40,623 nucleotides of DNA from RGDT01 sp964630925 (GCA_964630925.1 CAZVZK010000090.1:1-40623), one strand, 5' to 3'; positions 7,931-16,587 are shown, counted from the first letter of the stretch. The notes: a model not told the origin generated them from the sequence alone. A program made the numbers and translations.

Positions 7931-9334
7931 TTGAAACCCCGTTCTCGCATCCCCAGAGAGCAGGGTTCGTTGCTCCGGGCCATCGTGGCACAGCCCGACG
8001 ACGACCTCGTGCGACTCGTGTACGCCGACTGGCTCGATGAACACGGCGATGCCGACAGGGCGACGTTCATCCGCACCCAATGCGAGCTCGCCGGGCTGCC
8101 CGCCGGTGACGCCCGCCGTGTGGGGCTGGAGGTGCGTGCGGCGGTGCTGCTCCAGCGGCACCGCGAGGCCTGGCTCGGCGAGCTGGCCAAGTGGATCGAC
8201 CGCTCCTACGTCACCTTCCGCCGCGGCTTCCCCTGGTCGGTGGGGACGACACGCAAGGCCTTCCTGCGCAACGCCTCCTCCCTCGCCGGACGCACTGTCA
8301 TCCAGGAGGCCATGCTCGACCAAGTGGCGAGCGAGGAGGGGCAGGGCATCGCCGGCCTACCGATCACCACCCGCCTTCGGTCGCTCCGGACATACAGCTC
8401 GTCCTTCACCGACCTCCATGAGGTGTTGTCCGCCTGCACCGGGCTGACCGCGCTCGCCCTGTTCAACACCTGCGATGACGGGGACGTGGGCACCAGGCTC
8501 GCAGACCTCCTCGCACTGCCCTCCGTCCGCGGGGTGACCCAGCTAACCTTCCGCCTGCGGAATTGGGGGGATCCGGCCCGCGTGGCGGCCGAGCAGGTGG
8601 CCGCCGCCGACCTCGCCAACCTCCAGACGCTCGGCCTGGACATGCGCGGCCTGCGTCATGAAACGCTCAGGGCCCTGTTCCGCGCCCCCTACGCCCTAGG
8701 GCTGAAGACCCTCTCCCTGATCGAAACGTTTGACGCGCCGGCCCTGGGGGTGCTCGACGAGGCGGAAAGCCTATCGGGTCTGCGGTCCTTGAGCCTGTAC
8801 CTCGCCGCGGGCGGCGGTGCGGCATTCGCCAGGCTGGCCGGCTCGCCGGCCCTCGGCGGGCTGACCGATCTGTGCATCGGCGGGCGACAGGCCGAATGCG
8901 AGGCGGCCCTGGATTCTGGGCTGACGGGGCAGTTGCGGGCGTTGGAGATATGGTCCTCGGAATCGTCCCGCGCGGATCGTGGGCAGGTGGTACGGCCGTT
9001 GGCCGACTCCGGGCTGACGGGGTTGGTCCGCCTGCGCCTGCATGATCACGGTGTAACCGATGCCGACATCCGTGTCCTCGCCTCCGGCCATCTGCCGGCC
9101 CTGACCCACATCGACCTCGCAGCGACGGAGGTGACGGCGGACGGTCTGGAGGCGCTCGCCCGCTCAGCCGGACTCCCGGCCCTCCGCGCCGTCACGGTGC
9201 CCGGCAAACTCGTGGGCCATACACGCAACGACGAGGAGACTCTCCGGACGTTGACCGCCCGCTTCGAGGGTCGGTTCGCCGTGCTGGGTTGGGCGTCCGG
9301 CTCGTGGGGTGACTTGCGGCTCGGCGTCTCCTGA
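7931..9334 (+). CDS. TIGR02996-domain leucine-rich protein
   Basis: A 467-residue protein opening with the planctomycete TIGR02996 domain (about residues 10-80), recognisable from LLRAIVAQPDDD, RLVYADWLDEHGD and AxFIRxQCEL. The remainder is an irregular leucine-rich-repeat-like array (LRSLSLYLA, LTDLCIGG, LVRLRLHDHGVTDADIRVLA, LTHIDLAATEVTADGLEAL). No enzyme motif and no signal peptide are seen. The start is a TTG at 7931 with AGGAG ten bases upstream. A paralogue lies at 17265-18356. TIGR02996 proteins are numerous in Gemmata-type genomes and have no known function; a protein-interaction role is a guess from the repeats. Confidence 0.8.
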   Translation: MKPRSRIPREQGSLLRAIVAQPDDDLVRLVYADWLDEHGDADRATFIRTQCELAGLPAGDARRVGLEVRAAVLLQRHREAWLGELAKWIDRSYVTFRRGFPWSVGTTRKAFLRNASSLAGRTVIQEAMLDQVASEEGQGIAGLPITTRLRSLRTYSSSFTDLHEVLSACTGLTALALFNTCDDGDVGTRLADLLALPSVRGVTQLTFRLRNWGDPARVAAEQVAAADLANLQTLGLDMRGLRHETLRALFRAPYALGLKTLSLIETFDAPALGVLDEAESLSGLRSLSLYLAAGGGAAFARLAGSPALGGLTDLCIGGRQAECEAALDSGLTGQLRALEIWSSESSRADRGQVVRPLADSGLTGLVRLRLHDHGVTDADIRVLASGHLPALTHIDLAATEVTADGLEALARSAGLPALRAVTVPGKLVGHTRNDEETLRTLTARFEGRFAVLGWASGSWGDLRLGVS

Positions 9335-9335
9335 G

Positions 9336-9376
9336 GGCCTCGCCGCACCATCCACGGTGATTGGATAAGCGAGGCC
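9336..9376. terminator. Hairpin between convergent genes
   Basis: An 8-bp perfect stem (GGCCTCGC at 9336-9343, GCGAGGCC at 9369-9376) encloses a smaller ACC...GGT pairing. It fills the 50-base gap between the converging genes ending at 9334 (+) and 9385 (-), so a bidirectional terminator is likely. There is no T-run. Confidence 0.4.
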
Positions 9377-9384
9377 GCCCACCG

Positions 9385-10188
9385 CTACGCCCTGACCGCC
9401 GCCCGCCCCACTAGACGCCGCCACAGCCGCGCCAATAGCGTCGGCCGCTCCGCCCCCCTCTGCCGGCCCGGCGTCCGCAACGCGAAGGCGTCGGGCAGCG
9501 CCCCCACCTGCAACTCCCGCCGCCGCCCGTCGATGCGGGCCAGTAGCTCCAGCGCGAATCGCCGCCGCTCATCGGCCAGCGCGTCGAACAGCGGGGCGTC
9601 GATCGCCAACACGTTCGGGTCGGCGTGATACTCGCGCACGCCCCACGGCATCTCGACGCCGTTGAGGTGCTCGAAGATCACCTCGGGCAGGTAGATCGTC
9701 CGCCGCTCGCCCGCCGCCGCCAGGATGTTGAACACGTCCTCGATGTGGTCGTCGATGCGGTAGCGCCTGTACCCGGCGTGGATCAGCCCCGCCAGCGATT
9801 TCGGGATGAGCGGGAAGACGCACAGGTTGTCGCGCATCAGGGTGTCATTCACGTGCACCAGCACGACGCCGTCGTCGAACGTGCGGGCCGCCTCGATCAA
9901 ATGCCGGTCCCAGTGCCGCGTGCGCGGGATCACGTCGTCGTTCAGGAGCATGACGAAGTCGCCCGCCGCCGCCTCGACGCCCGCGAGGTTCAGCCCGCCC
10001 ATCGTGCGGCCCGGCGGGCCGACGCACAGCCGCACGCCGTCCGCGTCCGGCACCACGTCGTCGTCATCCACGACGAGGACGACCTCATACGACGCCCGGT
10101 CCGCGGCCAGGCCGGCGAGGCCGGCGAGCAGGCGGGCCAGTTGCTCTGGGCGCCCGCGCGTGGGGACGATGAGTGAGAGGGTCGGCAT
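9385..10188 (-). CDS. Family 2 glycosyltransferase (GT-A fold)
   Basis: A 267-residue GT2 enzyme. The N-terminal LSLIVPTRGRPEQL strand, VVLVVDDDD and the metal-binding region FVMLLNDDVIPR are typical of the GT-A nucleotide-sugar-binding half (residues 1-125). The C-terminal half carries IYLPEVIFEHLNG, close to a catalytic-base region. No membrane helices are seen, so the protein is cytoplasmic or peripheral. The ATG at 10188 was chosen because the GT2 strand begins there; 13 in-frame residues upstream are arginine- and proline-rich and do not look like protein. It is divergent from the SDR gene at 10311, which begins the export cluster, and probably transfers a sugar to the same glycan. Donor and acceptor are unknown. 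Confidence 0.82.
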   Translation of the reverse strand: MPTLSLIVPTRGRPEQLARLLAGLAGLAADRASYEVVLVVDDDDVVPDADGVRLCVGPPGRTMGGLNLAGVEAAAGDFVMLLNDDVIPRTRHWDRHLIEAARTFDDGVVLVHVNDTLMRDNLCVFPLIPKSLAGLIHAGYRRYRIDDHIEDVFNILAAAGERRTIYLPEVIFEHLNGVEMPWGVREYHADPNVLAIDAPLFDALADERRRFALELLARIDGRRRELQVGALPDAFALRTPGRQRGAERPTLLARLWRRLVGRAAVRA

Positions 10189-10239
10189 GGGGCGTGATGG
10201 TACCACGCCCCGCCCCGCCGGGGCCACCCCGTTTCGGCC

Positions 10240-10269
10240 TTGACCCGGAGCGCCCGCCCGCCCTATCCT
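10240..10269 (+). promoter_or_regulatory. Candidate sigma-70-type promoter of the glycan export cluster
   Basis: TTGACC (10240-10245) and TATCCT (10264-10269) are separated by 18 bases, five and four matches to the respective consensus hexamers. The start point would be near 10276, 35 bases before the ATG at 10311 of the first gene in this run. Confidence 0.5.
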
Positions 10270-10310
10270 GTGTCTCCCGCGATCTCACCTCATGGAAGAG
10301 GGCACCGTTC

Positions 10311-11258
10311 ATGGCGGAACACGTCCTTGTCACCGGCGGCCTCGGCTACGTCGGCAGCATCGCCTGCGAACACCTCCTCGCCGCCGGCTACCGCGTCACC
10401 GCCCTCGACAACGTCTCCTACGGCACGCCGGAGCAGGGCCTGTACCACCTCTGCGCCAACGAGCGCTTCGACTTCATCCGCGGAGACGTACGCGACGAGG
10501 CCGCCATGCGCGGCGCCCTGTCCGGCGCCGACATCGTCATCCACCTCGCCGCCGTCGTCGGCGCGCCCGCGTGCCAGAAGGACCCGCACCTCGCCACCAC
10601 CGTCAACCTCGACGCCGTCCGCCTGCTGGACCGGCTCCGCTCACCGAATCAGCTGGTGATCTACCCGAACACCAACTCGGGCTACGGCGCCACGTCGGGC
10701 GAGGCGTTCTGCACCGAGGACAGCCCCATCTCGCCGCTCTCCCTCTACGGCCGCACCAAGTGCGACGCCGAGGCCGTCGTCCTCGGACGGCCCAACGGCA
10801 TCGCGCTGCGTCTGGCCACGGTGTTCGGCATGTCGCCGCGGATGCGCCTCGACCTCCTCGTCAACCACTTCGTCCACGCCGCCGTCACCGACGGCTACAT
10901 CGTCCTGTTCGAGAAGGACTTCAAACGCAACTTCGTCCACGTCCGCGACGTGGCGGACTGCTTCCTCCACTGCATCCGGAACGCCGCCGCGATGGCGGGC
11001 CGCCCGTACAACCTCGGCCTCGACTCCGCCAACCTCTCGAAGGAGGAGCTGGCCCTCGCCGTGAAGAAGCACGTCCCCAGCTTCTACCTGCACTTCGCCC
11101 CCATCGGCCAGGACCCCGACAAGAGGAATTACATCGTCTCCAGCGGGCGCCTCAAGGAGGCCGGCTTCACGGCCTCGCGCTCCCTGGAGTCGGGCATCCG
11201 CGAGCTGCTCAAGGGCTACCGCATGGAGGGCCGCCGCGCATGCAAGAACGTGGCCTGA
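10311..11258 (+). CDS. NAD-dependent epimerase/dehydratase (extended SDR)
   Basis: A 315-residue extended SDR with the NAD-binding turn TGGLGYVGS (residues 8-16), the active-site serine region YPNTNSGYG (S123) and the catalytic pair Y146/K150 (YGRTK). RNFVHVRDVADC is the usual substrate-domain motif. Members of this family epimerise, dehydrate or reduce nucleotide sugars; I cannot fix which. The ATG at 10311 follows the candidate promoter and a GAAGAGG site. The 3' end overlaps the nucleotidyltransferase gene by 19 bases, which suggests the two act on one nucleotide sugar, as happens in GDP-heptose-type pathways. Confidence 0.82.
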   Translation: MAEHVLVTGGLGYVGSIACEHLLAAGYRVTALDNVSYGTPEQGLYHLCANERFDFIRGDVRDEAAMRGALSGADIVIHLAAVVGAPACQKDPHLATTVNLDAVRLLDRLRSPNQLVIYPNTNSGYGATSGEAFCTEDSPISPLSLYGRTKCDAEAVVLGRPNGIALRLATVFGMSPRMRLDLLVNHFVHAAVTDGYIVLFEKDFKRNFVHVRDVADCFLHCIRNAAAMAGRPYNLGLDSANLSKEELALAVKKHVPSFYLHFAPIGQDPDKRNYIVSSGRLKEAGFTASRSLESGIRELLKGYRMEGRRACKNVA

Positions 11259-11962
11259 CCGCCGCCATCCTCGCCGGCGGGCTGGGCACGCGCCTGCGTC
11301 CCGCCCTGCCGGGCCGGCCCAAGGTTCTCGCCCCCGTCAGCGGGCGGCCGCACATCGACTACCTGCTGGAGCAAATCGCCGACGCCGGCATCACGCGGGC
11401 CGTGCTGCTCGTCGGCCACCTGGCCGACCAGGTGCGCGACGAGATGGGCGGCGAGCGGTGCGGCGTGCGGCTGGAGTACTCCGCCGAGCCGTCGCCGCTG
11501 GGCACCGGCGGCGCCCTCGCCCACGCCCTGCCGCTCCTGCGTGGCGGGCGCGTGCTGCTGCTCAACGGCGACTCGCACTGCGACGCCGACCTCGCCACCT
11601 TCGTCCGCTGGCACGTCCAGCGCCGCGCCGAGGCCAGCATGATGCTGGCCCGCGTCAACGACGCCGGACGCTACGGCCACGTCGAGGCCGACGGCGGGAT
11701 GGTGACGCGCTTCGCGGAGAAGGGTGGCCATCGCGGGCCGGGGTGGATCAACGCCGGCGTGTACCTCATCGAGCCGCACCTGCTGGACGGGCTGCCCGGC
11801 GGCGTGTTCTCGCTGGAGCGCGGCGTGTTCCCGCTGTGGGTGCGCGAGGGCCGGCTTTCGGCCTATCAGTCCTCGGCGCGCTTCATCGACATCGGCACGC
11901 CGGAGTCGTTCGCCCTGGCCGCCGGCCACTTCGCATTGACCGCCCGGCGCGCGGCGGGGTAG
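11240..11962 (+). CDS. Sugar-1-phosphate nucleotidyltransferase (HddC/RmlA-like)
   Basis: A 240-residue NTP transferase. The nucleotide-binding signature AAILAGGLGTRLRP lies at residues 8-21 with the conserved lysine in GRPKVLAPV. LNGDSHCD supplies the metal aspartate, PLGTGGALAHAL is typical of the family, and FIDIGTPE closes the fold. The compact single domain without a left-handed beta-helix resembles HddC-type guanylyltransferases, so it may charge a heptose or hexose 1-phosphate with GDP; UTP or dTTP cannot be excluded. The start at 11240 lies within the SDR gene. UDP-galactopyranose mutase follows after nine bases. Confidence 0.82.
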   Translation: MQERGLTAAILAGGLGTRLRPALPGRPKVLAPVSGRPHIDYLLEQIADAGITRAVLLVGHLADQVRDEMGGERCGVRLEYSAEPSPLGTGGALAHALPLLRGGRVLLLNGDSHCDADLATFVRWHVQRRAEASMMLARVNDAGRYGHVEADGGMVTRFAEKGGHRGPGWINAGVYLIEPHLLDGLPGGVFSLERGVFPLWVREGRLSAYQSSARFIDIGTPESFALAAGHFALTARRAAG

Positions 11963-11971
11963 GGTGCCGCC

Positions 11972-13123
11972 ATGCTCGATGACGTGGACCTCCTGGTTGT
12001 CGGCGCGGGGCCGGCCGGCTGCGTCGTCGCCGAACGCGCCGCCCGCGTCCTCGGCTGGCGCGTCCTCGTCATCGACCGCCGGGCCCACGCCGCCGGCAAC
12101 TGCCACGACACCACGCACACAAGCGGCGTCATGGTCCACGCCTACGGCCCGCATTACTTCCGCACGAAGGACGAACGCATCGTCCGCTACCTGTCGCGCT
12201 TCACCGACTGGATCCCGGCCAACTACGAGGCCCGCACCCTCGCCCGCGGCCAGCTCCTCCCCTTCCCGATCAACCTGACGACGCTGGAGCGCTTCTTCGG
12301 CGTCACGCTCGACGAGGCGTCGGGCGGGGCTATGCTGGAGCGGCTGCGTTCGCCCATCGAGTCGCCCGCCGACTCCGAGCAGCACGTGCTGTCACGCGTG
12401 GGCCGCGAGCTGTACGAGGAGCTGTACCGCGGCTACACGCGCAAGCAGTGGGGCCGCGAGCCGCATGAGCTGGCGCCGGAGGTGTGCGGACGCATCCCAG
12501 TGCGTCTCGACCGCGACGCGCGCTACGCCGACGCCCCGTTCCAGAAGATGCCGGCACGCGGCTTCACCGCCCTGTTCGAGCGCATGCTGCGGCACCGCCG
12601 CATCAGGGTCTTGCTCGGCTGCGACTTCGCCGAGGTGCGGCGGCTGGTGCGGCCACGCCGCGCGACGGTCTACACCGGCCCCATCGACGCGTACTTCGGC
12701 CACGCGCTGGGGCGGCTGCCGTACCGCTCGCTGCACTTCGACCTCGTGCCCGTCGAACGCGAGTGGGCGCAGCCGTGCGTGCAGATCAACTACCCGTCCG
12801 AGGACGTGCCGTTCACGCGCAGCGTCGAGATCAAGCACGTCACGGGCCAGCGGCACCCGCACACCGTGCTGAGCTTCGAGACCCCGCGTGCCTCCGGCGA
12901 GCCGTACTACCCCGTGCCGTCGGCGGGGGGCAGGGCGCTGTACGAGAGGTACCGCGTGCTGGCGGAGGAGGAGACGGCCCGCCACGCGGTCCACTTCTGC
13001 GGGCGGCTGGCGCAGTACCGGTATTTCAACACCGACGAGGTCGTCGGGGAGGCGCTGTCGTGCTTTCGACGCATCCAGCAGCGGTCCGCGGCGATGCCGT
13101 CCTCGTCGATGGCGAGCCGCTGA
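11972..13123 (+). CDS. glf: UDP-galactopyranose mutase
   Basis: A 383-residue flavoenzyme converting UDP-galactopyranose to UDP-galactofuranose. FAD binding is shown by VVGAGPAG (residues 9-16) and the acidic strand LVIDRR. Family hallmarks include YGPHYFRT (active-site His region), LPFPINLTTL, YTRKQWG (substrate arginine region) and VYTGPIDAYFG with LPYRSLHFD. Length is that of bacterial Glf. Its presence implies the exported glycan contains galactofuranose. The last 64 bases overlap the following glycosyltransferase, whose GTG start has its ribosome binding site inside glf. Confidence 0.92.
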   Translation: MLDDVDLLVVGAGPAGCVVAERAARVLGWRVLVIDRRAHAAGNCHDTTHTSGVMVHAYGPHYFRTKDERIVRYLSRFTDWIPANYEARTLARGQLLPFPINLTTLERFFGVTLDEASGGAMLERLRSPIESPADSEQHVLSRVGRELYEELYRGYTRKQWGREPHELAPEVCGRIPVRLDRDARYADAPFQKMPARGFTALFERMLRHRRIRVLLGCDFAEVRRLVRPRRATVYTGPIDAYFGHALGRLPYRSLHFDLVPVEREWAQPCVQINYPSEDVPFTRSVEIKHVTGQRHPHTVLSFETPRASGEPYYPVPSAGGRALYERYRVLAEEETARHAVHFCGRLAQYRYFNTDEVVGEALSCFRRIQQRSAAMPSSSMASR

Positions 13124-14370
13124 CGCCGCTGCCGCATCCCGTGCGCAACGTCCTCGATCTGCCGGCGGCGGACCGCAGCGACGCCGTGCGCCGGGCGCTG
13201 GAGCGTGCCTGCGCGGCGCGGCGTGTCGGGCGTGTCGAGTTCCCCTCGGCGGCGCTGGCGTTCCGCGCCGTGCAGGCGAAGCGGGCCGGGCTGGCGTTCG
13301 ACGGCGTGGACTTCGTGATTCGCGACGGCGGGCGGCGCGAGGTGTCGTCGCTGGCGGACGTGGAGGAGGCGTGGTGCGGGGTGTACAACCTCACCCCCCC
13401 CCCGCCCCCCCTCTCCGAAACAGAGAGGGGGGGAGCCGCCGGGCTGTGCCCGGCGATCAAGGCCCCCGGTGTCTTCTCACTGAGGCGGAGCCTCAGCGGC
13501 CCCCCCCTCTCCGTTTCGGAGAGGGGGGCGGGGGGGGGTGAGGTCACACCCCTCACCGTCTGCGTCCCCCATTACAACCTCGGCCGCTTCCTGCCCGAGA
13601 CCCTCGCATCCATCGCCGCGCAGGACCACCCCGCGCTCGATGTCGTGGTCATCGACGACGGCTCGACGGACGCCCACTCCCTCCGCGTCTTCGCCGAGAT
13701 GGAGCAGCAGTATCCCGCGTGGCGCTTCCTGCGCCAGCCGAACGCCGGCATCGGCGCGACACGCAACCGCGGCCTCGCCGAGGCGCGCGGCGCGTACTTC
13801 CTCCCCGTCGACGCCGACAACATCCTCCGCCCCGACATGGCCTCGGTGATGGCGCGGGCGATGACCCTACGCCCCGACGCGGCGGCCCTGTCGTGCTACT
13901 TCCTGGCGTTCCGCGAATCGCCCGACATCGCGGCGGGGCGCTTCGAGTATGCGTGCCGGCCCACGGGCGGGCCGTTCGCCCTGGCGGTCCGCAAGAACGT
14001 GTACGGCGACGCCTGCGCCCTCTACCGCACCGACACCCTCCGCGCCGCCGGCGGCTGGGAAGAGGACCGCGGCACGTCGTTCGAGGACTGGGAGCTGTTC
14101 GTCAAACTCGCCGGGCGTGGGCACGTCATCGACGTGGTGCCCGAACATCTCTTCTACTACCGCCATCTGCCCACCGGCTTCTCGCGGACCACCGACCAGG
14201 CCGCCAACCGCCGCCGTGTGATGCGGCAATTCCGGCACGCCGACGGCCTGCCGGCCCACGAGCGCGAGTTGGTGTTCGCGGCGCTCGCGGGGCTGGCGAT
14301 GGCCGACGAGCGCCGCCGCGGCGGCGGGTGGCGGGCGCGCATGGCCCGGTGGCTGACGGGGGGGGCGTGA
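13060..14370 (+). CDS. Family 2 glycosyltransferase with an in-frame palindromic insertion
   Basis: A 436-residue protein in three parts. Residues 1-109 are an uncharacterised N-terminal region (VEFPSAALAFRAVQAKRAG). Residues 110-163 are encoded by a palindromic repeat and read as proline-, serine- and glycine-rich sequence (LTPPPPPLSETERGG and PPLSVSERGAGGG). Residues 165-436 are a GT2 domain with LTVCVPHYNLGRFLPETL, VVIDDGSTD, FLPVDADN (DxD), a FEDWELFVKL acceptor-base region and FYYRHLP. The GTG at 13060 was chosen for GGGGAGG seven bases upstream and continuous coding; no ATG start is available before the GT2 domain. Runs of 10 C, 8 C and 9 G inside the insertion are slippage-prone. An alternative is two genes fused by the repeat. 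Confidence 0.72.
   Translation: MLSTHPAAVRGDAVLVDGEPLTPLPHPVRNVLDLPAADRSDAVRRALERACAARRVGRVEFPSAALAFRAVQAKRAGLAFDGVDFVIRDGGRREVSSLADVEEAWCGVYNLTPPPPPLSETERGGAAGLCPAIKAPGVFSLRRSLSGPPLSVSERGAGGGEVTPLTVCVPHYNLGRFLPETLASIAAQDHPALDVVVIDDGSTDAHSLRVFAEMEQQYPAWRFLRQPNAGIGATRNRGLAEARGAYFLPVDADNILRPDMASVMARAMTLRPDAAALSCYFLAFRESPDIAAGRFEYACRPTGGPFALAVRKNVYGDACALYRTDTLRAAGGWEEDRGTSFEDWELFVKLAGRGHVIDVVPEHLFYYRHLPTGFSRTTDQAANRRRVMRQFRHADGLPAHERELVFAALAGLAMADERRRGGGWRARMARWLTGGA
13388..13544. repeat. MITE-like palindromic element inside a coding region
   Basis: Two arms (13388-13433 and 13500-13544) are near-perfect inverted copies, differing by run lengths and one base (GAAACAGAG versus GAAACGGAG). Each arm is itself a hairpin of the form CCCCCCTCTCCGAAA...GAGAGGGGGG. 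The 66-base centre contains further self-complementary pieces, including CTGAGGCGGAGCCTCAG. The element keeps the reading frame of the surrounding glycosyltransferase. It looks like an interspersed Gemmataceae repeat, but no second copy is in this window. Confidence 0.75.
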
Positions 14371-15158
14371 TGCTGGATTACCTGCGCCGCATCTGGGCCT
14401 GCCGCTACTTCTGGCTGTCGCTGGTGCAGATCGACCTGCGCGCCCGCTACCGCCGCAGCGTCCTCGGCGTCGGCTGGTCGCTGCTGCGGCCCCTGGCGTT
14501 CACGGTCATCCTGTGCGTCGTGTTCCAGCGCCTGTTCAAGCGGGCCGACGTGTGGACCTACGCGCCGCACGTCCTGTCCGGCCTCATGGTGTGGGACTTC
14601 CTCGTCACCGCGACGAAGCAGGGCTGTCAGTGCTTCTTCCAGGGCGAGCCGTACATCCGCCAGCACCCCTCCCCCATTGCCATCTTCCCGCTGCGGACGG
14701 CCCTGGCTGAGTCGTTCCACTTCCTCGTCGCCCTCTCCGTGCTGGTGGCGCTGGCGTGCTGGCTGCACGGGCCGGGGCGGCTGCTGATGGTGTGGGCGCT
14801 GGTGCCGGCGTTCGTGCTGCTGTTCCTGCTGGCGTGGTCGCTGGCGCTGCTCGCCGGCTTCCTCAACGTCCACTTCCAGGACACGCAGCACCTGTGCGAC
14901 GTGGGCTTCCAGGTGCTGTTCTACGCGACGCCGATCATCTACCAGCCGGCGGACCTGGGCGGAGGGCGGCTGTCGTGGCTGATGGCCAACTGCAACCCGC
15001 TGGTGCCCTTCTTCCGCCTCGTGCGCGACCCCATCCTGCACGGCCACGCGCCGGCGCCCGAGACCTTCGCCCTGGCCACGCTGACCGTCGCGTTCCTCGG
15101 CGGCCTGGCCTGCCTGGCCTGCGCCCACCTCCAGAAGCGCCTGGTGTTCCAGCTCTGA
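14370..15158 (+). CDS. ABC-2 type polysaccharide/polyol-phosphate export permease (Wzm/TagG-like)
   Basis: A 262-residue integral membrane permease with about six hydrophobic segments. Family hallmarks are the N-terminal DLRARYRRSVLGVGWSLLRP followed by TVILCVVFQRLF, then MVWDFLVTATKQGC, FLNVHFQDTQH, VLFYATPIIYQP and NPLVPFFRLVRDPILHG. It should move a lipid-linked glycan across the inner membrane with an ATPase subunit (Wzt/TagH) that is not in the window. The start codon overlaps the stop of the glycosyltransferase gene by one base (TGATG), so they are coupled. The gene ends four bases before a convergent gene. Confidence 0.87.
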   Translation: MLDYLRRIWACRYFWLSLVQIDLRARYRRSVLGVGWSLLRPLAFTVILCVVFQRLFKRADVWTYAPHVLSGLMVWDFLVTATKQGCQCFFQGEPYIRQHPSPIAIFPLRTALAESFHFLVALSVLVALACWLHGPGRLLMVWALVPAFVLLFLLAWSLALLAGFLNVHFQDTQHLCDVGFQVLFYATPIIYQPADLGGGRLSWLMANCNPLVPFFRLVRDPILHGHAPAPETFALATLTVAFLGGLACLACAHLQKRLVFQL

Positions 15159-15162
15159 CGGG

Positions 15163-16587
15163 TCAGCGCGGCTCGACGGTACAGTACGCCGTGGCACCGT
15201 TGTTCGCCCAGTCACGCGCCGTCAGGGAGATGGTGTACTTCTCCCCCGGATCGGCCTTGAACCGCTCCTTGCCGGACTTGCCGCTGCATGCCGGCAATGT
15301 CTCACCGCGATACTTGCCGCGCTGCGGCACCTCAAACGCCAGGGTGAAATGCCCGCCATCCGGGCACGCATCGTCGATCTGCCACGTGACCTCGACGAAT
15401 TCGCCGTCACGGGCGGCGGCCAGTTTGATCTTGGGCCTCACCGTATCCACGGCGACCTTGGCATCAACGGGCGCGCGGTTGACATCGGGCGGCTCCTGCC
15501 GGCCGTCCTGATGGACGGTGACGATGGTGAAGCAATACAGGCCGTCGCTGGGGCTGAAGAAATCGAACATGAGCTTGTCAGGGCCGGCACGCTCGTGGAG
15601 CGCCCAGGTGCGTCCGCGGTCATACGAGATGTAAAGTAGCAGCTCGCGGACCATGCGACGGTCGGCCACCCCGACCCGCACCGGGACGAAGAAGTACCGG
15701 TTCTTGACGTGGGTCGCGTCGGCGTCCATCTCGGCGACGGGTGCCACGGGGCGGTCCCAGCCGGGCGTCCCGCGCGCACACTCCTCCGCAAGCTTTCGCT
15801 CGGCCTGCATCCTGGCGGGCAGGCCGGGCACCGGGGCCGGCGGCCGAGGCTCGGGCTGCTTCGCCTCAGGCTGCTCCGCCTTGCGCTCACCGATGGAGAT
15901 CTCGCTCGACGCTTGATTGCCGGCCCGGTCACGTGCCGTTAGAACCAGATGGTATCTCTCTCCTTGCTCGGGATCGAATCGGGCCCTGCCGGTCCTCCCT
16001 TGAGTGATCGGCAAACGATGTGGCACGGACTTGACCCCCAGTTGCTGGTACGTCAGCACCACCCCGTTAGAGGCGAGGAACGGCTTGTCAACCTCCCATG
16101 TGATCTCGACGGCATCGCCGGCCGTTGTCGAATCCAGCCGGATTCGGGGCAGGGCGGAATCGACGGCGACCTTCACCTCGGCTCTGCCCCCCACATCCAG
16201 GCGTTCGAGCCGGCCGTCGTGGTGGAGCGCGGCCGCCGCGAAGCAGTACAGGCCGTCGCCTGGGCAGCGGTAGCCGAAGACGGTCTGGCTCGGCGGGACG
16301 CGCTCATAGAGGGTCCAATTGCGGCCACGGTCATACGACACGTAGAGCAACAGCTCGCGTGCATTCCGGACGGCGTCCGCATTGAGCCGCAAGGGTACCC
16401 AGATGAAGCGATCCCTGACGTGGGTCGCGTCGTGGTCCGCCTCGGTGATGGCGACGGCCGGACGGTCCAGGCCGGGGGTGTGCGACACGAGCCGCTCGAC
16501 GCGGTTGCGCGCCTCCTGATAGGCCGGCGGACGGTCAGGCAACTCGCCCGGCTGCACGAGGCAGAGCAAGACGAAAATGACGGGCAT
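15163..16587 (-). CDS. Exported protein with internal duplication, function unknown
   Basis: A 474-residue protein with a short N-terminal hydrophobic stretch (MPVIFVLLCLVQPGE), probably exported. It contains two homologous halves, about residues 35-235 and 260-474. Each half carries ATHVxxRxxxVPxR, RELLLYxSYDRGRxWxLxER, a DGLYCFxxxxxHxDGR segment, then VDxxxPxIxL, a VEVTW/VEITW strand and LTARDxAxN. The pattern suggests immunoglobulin-like or beta-sandwich modules. A P/E/K-rich linker (about 240-262) separates the halves. The ATG at 16587 has GGGAGG six bases upstream; the arginine-rich codons before it look non-coding. No enzymatic motif is recognised. Confidence 0.68.
   Translation of the reverse strand: MPVIFVLLCLVQPGELPDRPPAYQEARNRVERLVSHTPGLDRPAVAITEADHDATHVRDRFIWVPLRLNADAVRNARELLLYVSYDRGRNWTLYERVPPSQTVFGYRCPGDGLYCFAAAALHHDGRLERLDVGGRAEVKVAVDSALPRIRLDSTTAGDAVEITWEVDKPFLASNGVVLTYQQLGVKSVPHRLPITQGRTGRARFDPEQGERYHLVLTARDRAGNQASSEISIGERKAEQPEAKQPEPRPPAPVPGLPARMQAERKLAEECARGTPGWDRPVAPVAEMDADATHVKNRYFFVPVRVGVADRRMVRELLLYISYDRGRTWALHERAGPDKLMFDFFSPSDGLYCFTIVTVHQDGRQEPPDVNRAPVDAKVAVDTVRPKIKLAAARDGEFVEVTWQIDDACPDGGHFTLAFEVPQRGKYRGETLPACSGKSGKERFKADPGEKYTISLTARDWANNGATAYCTVEPR

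Noticed and set aside
10292..11962. One long plus-strand protein covering both the SDR and nucleotidyltransferase regions
   Set aside because: Only the part after 11240 in this frame has protein motifs; the earlier part is an out-of-frame reading of the SDR gene.
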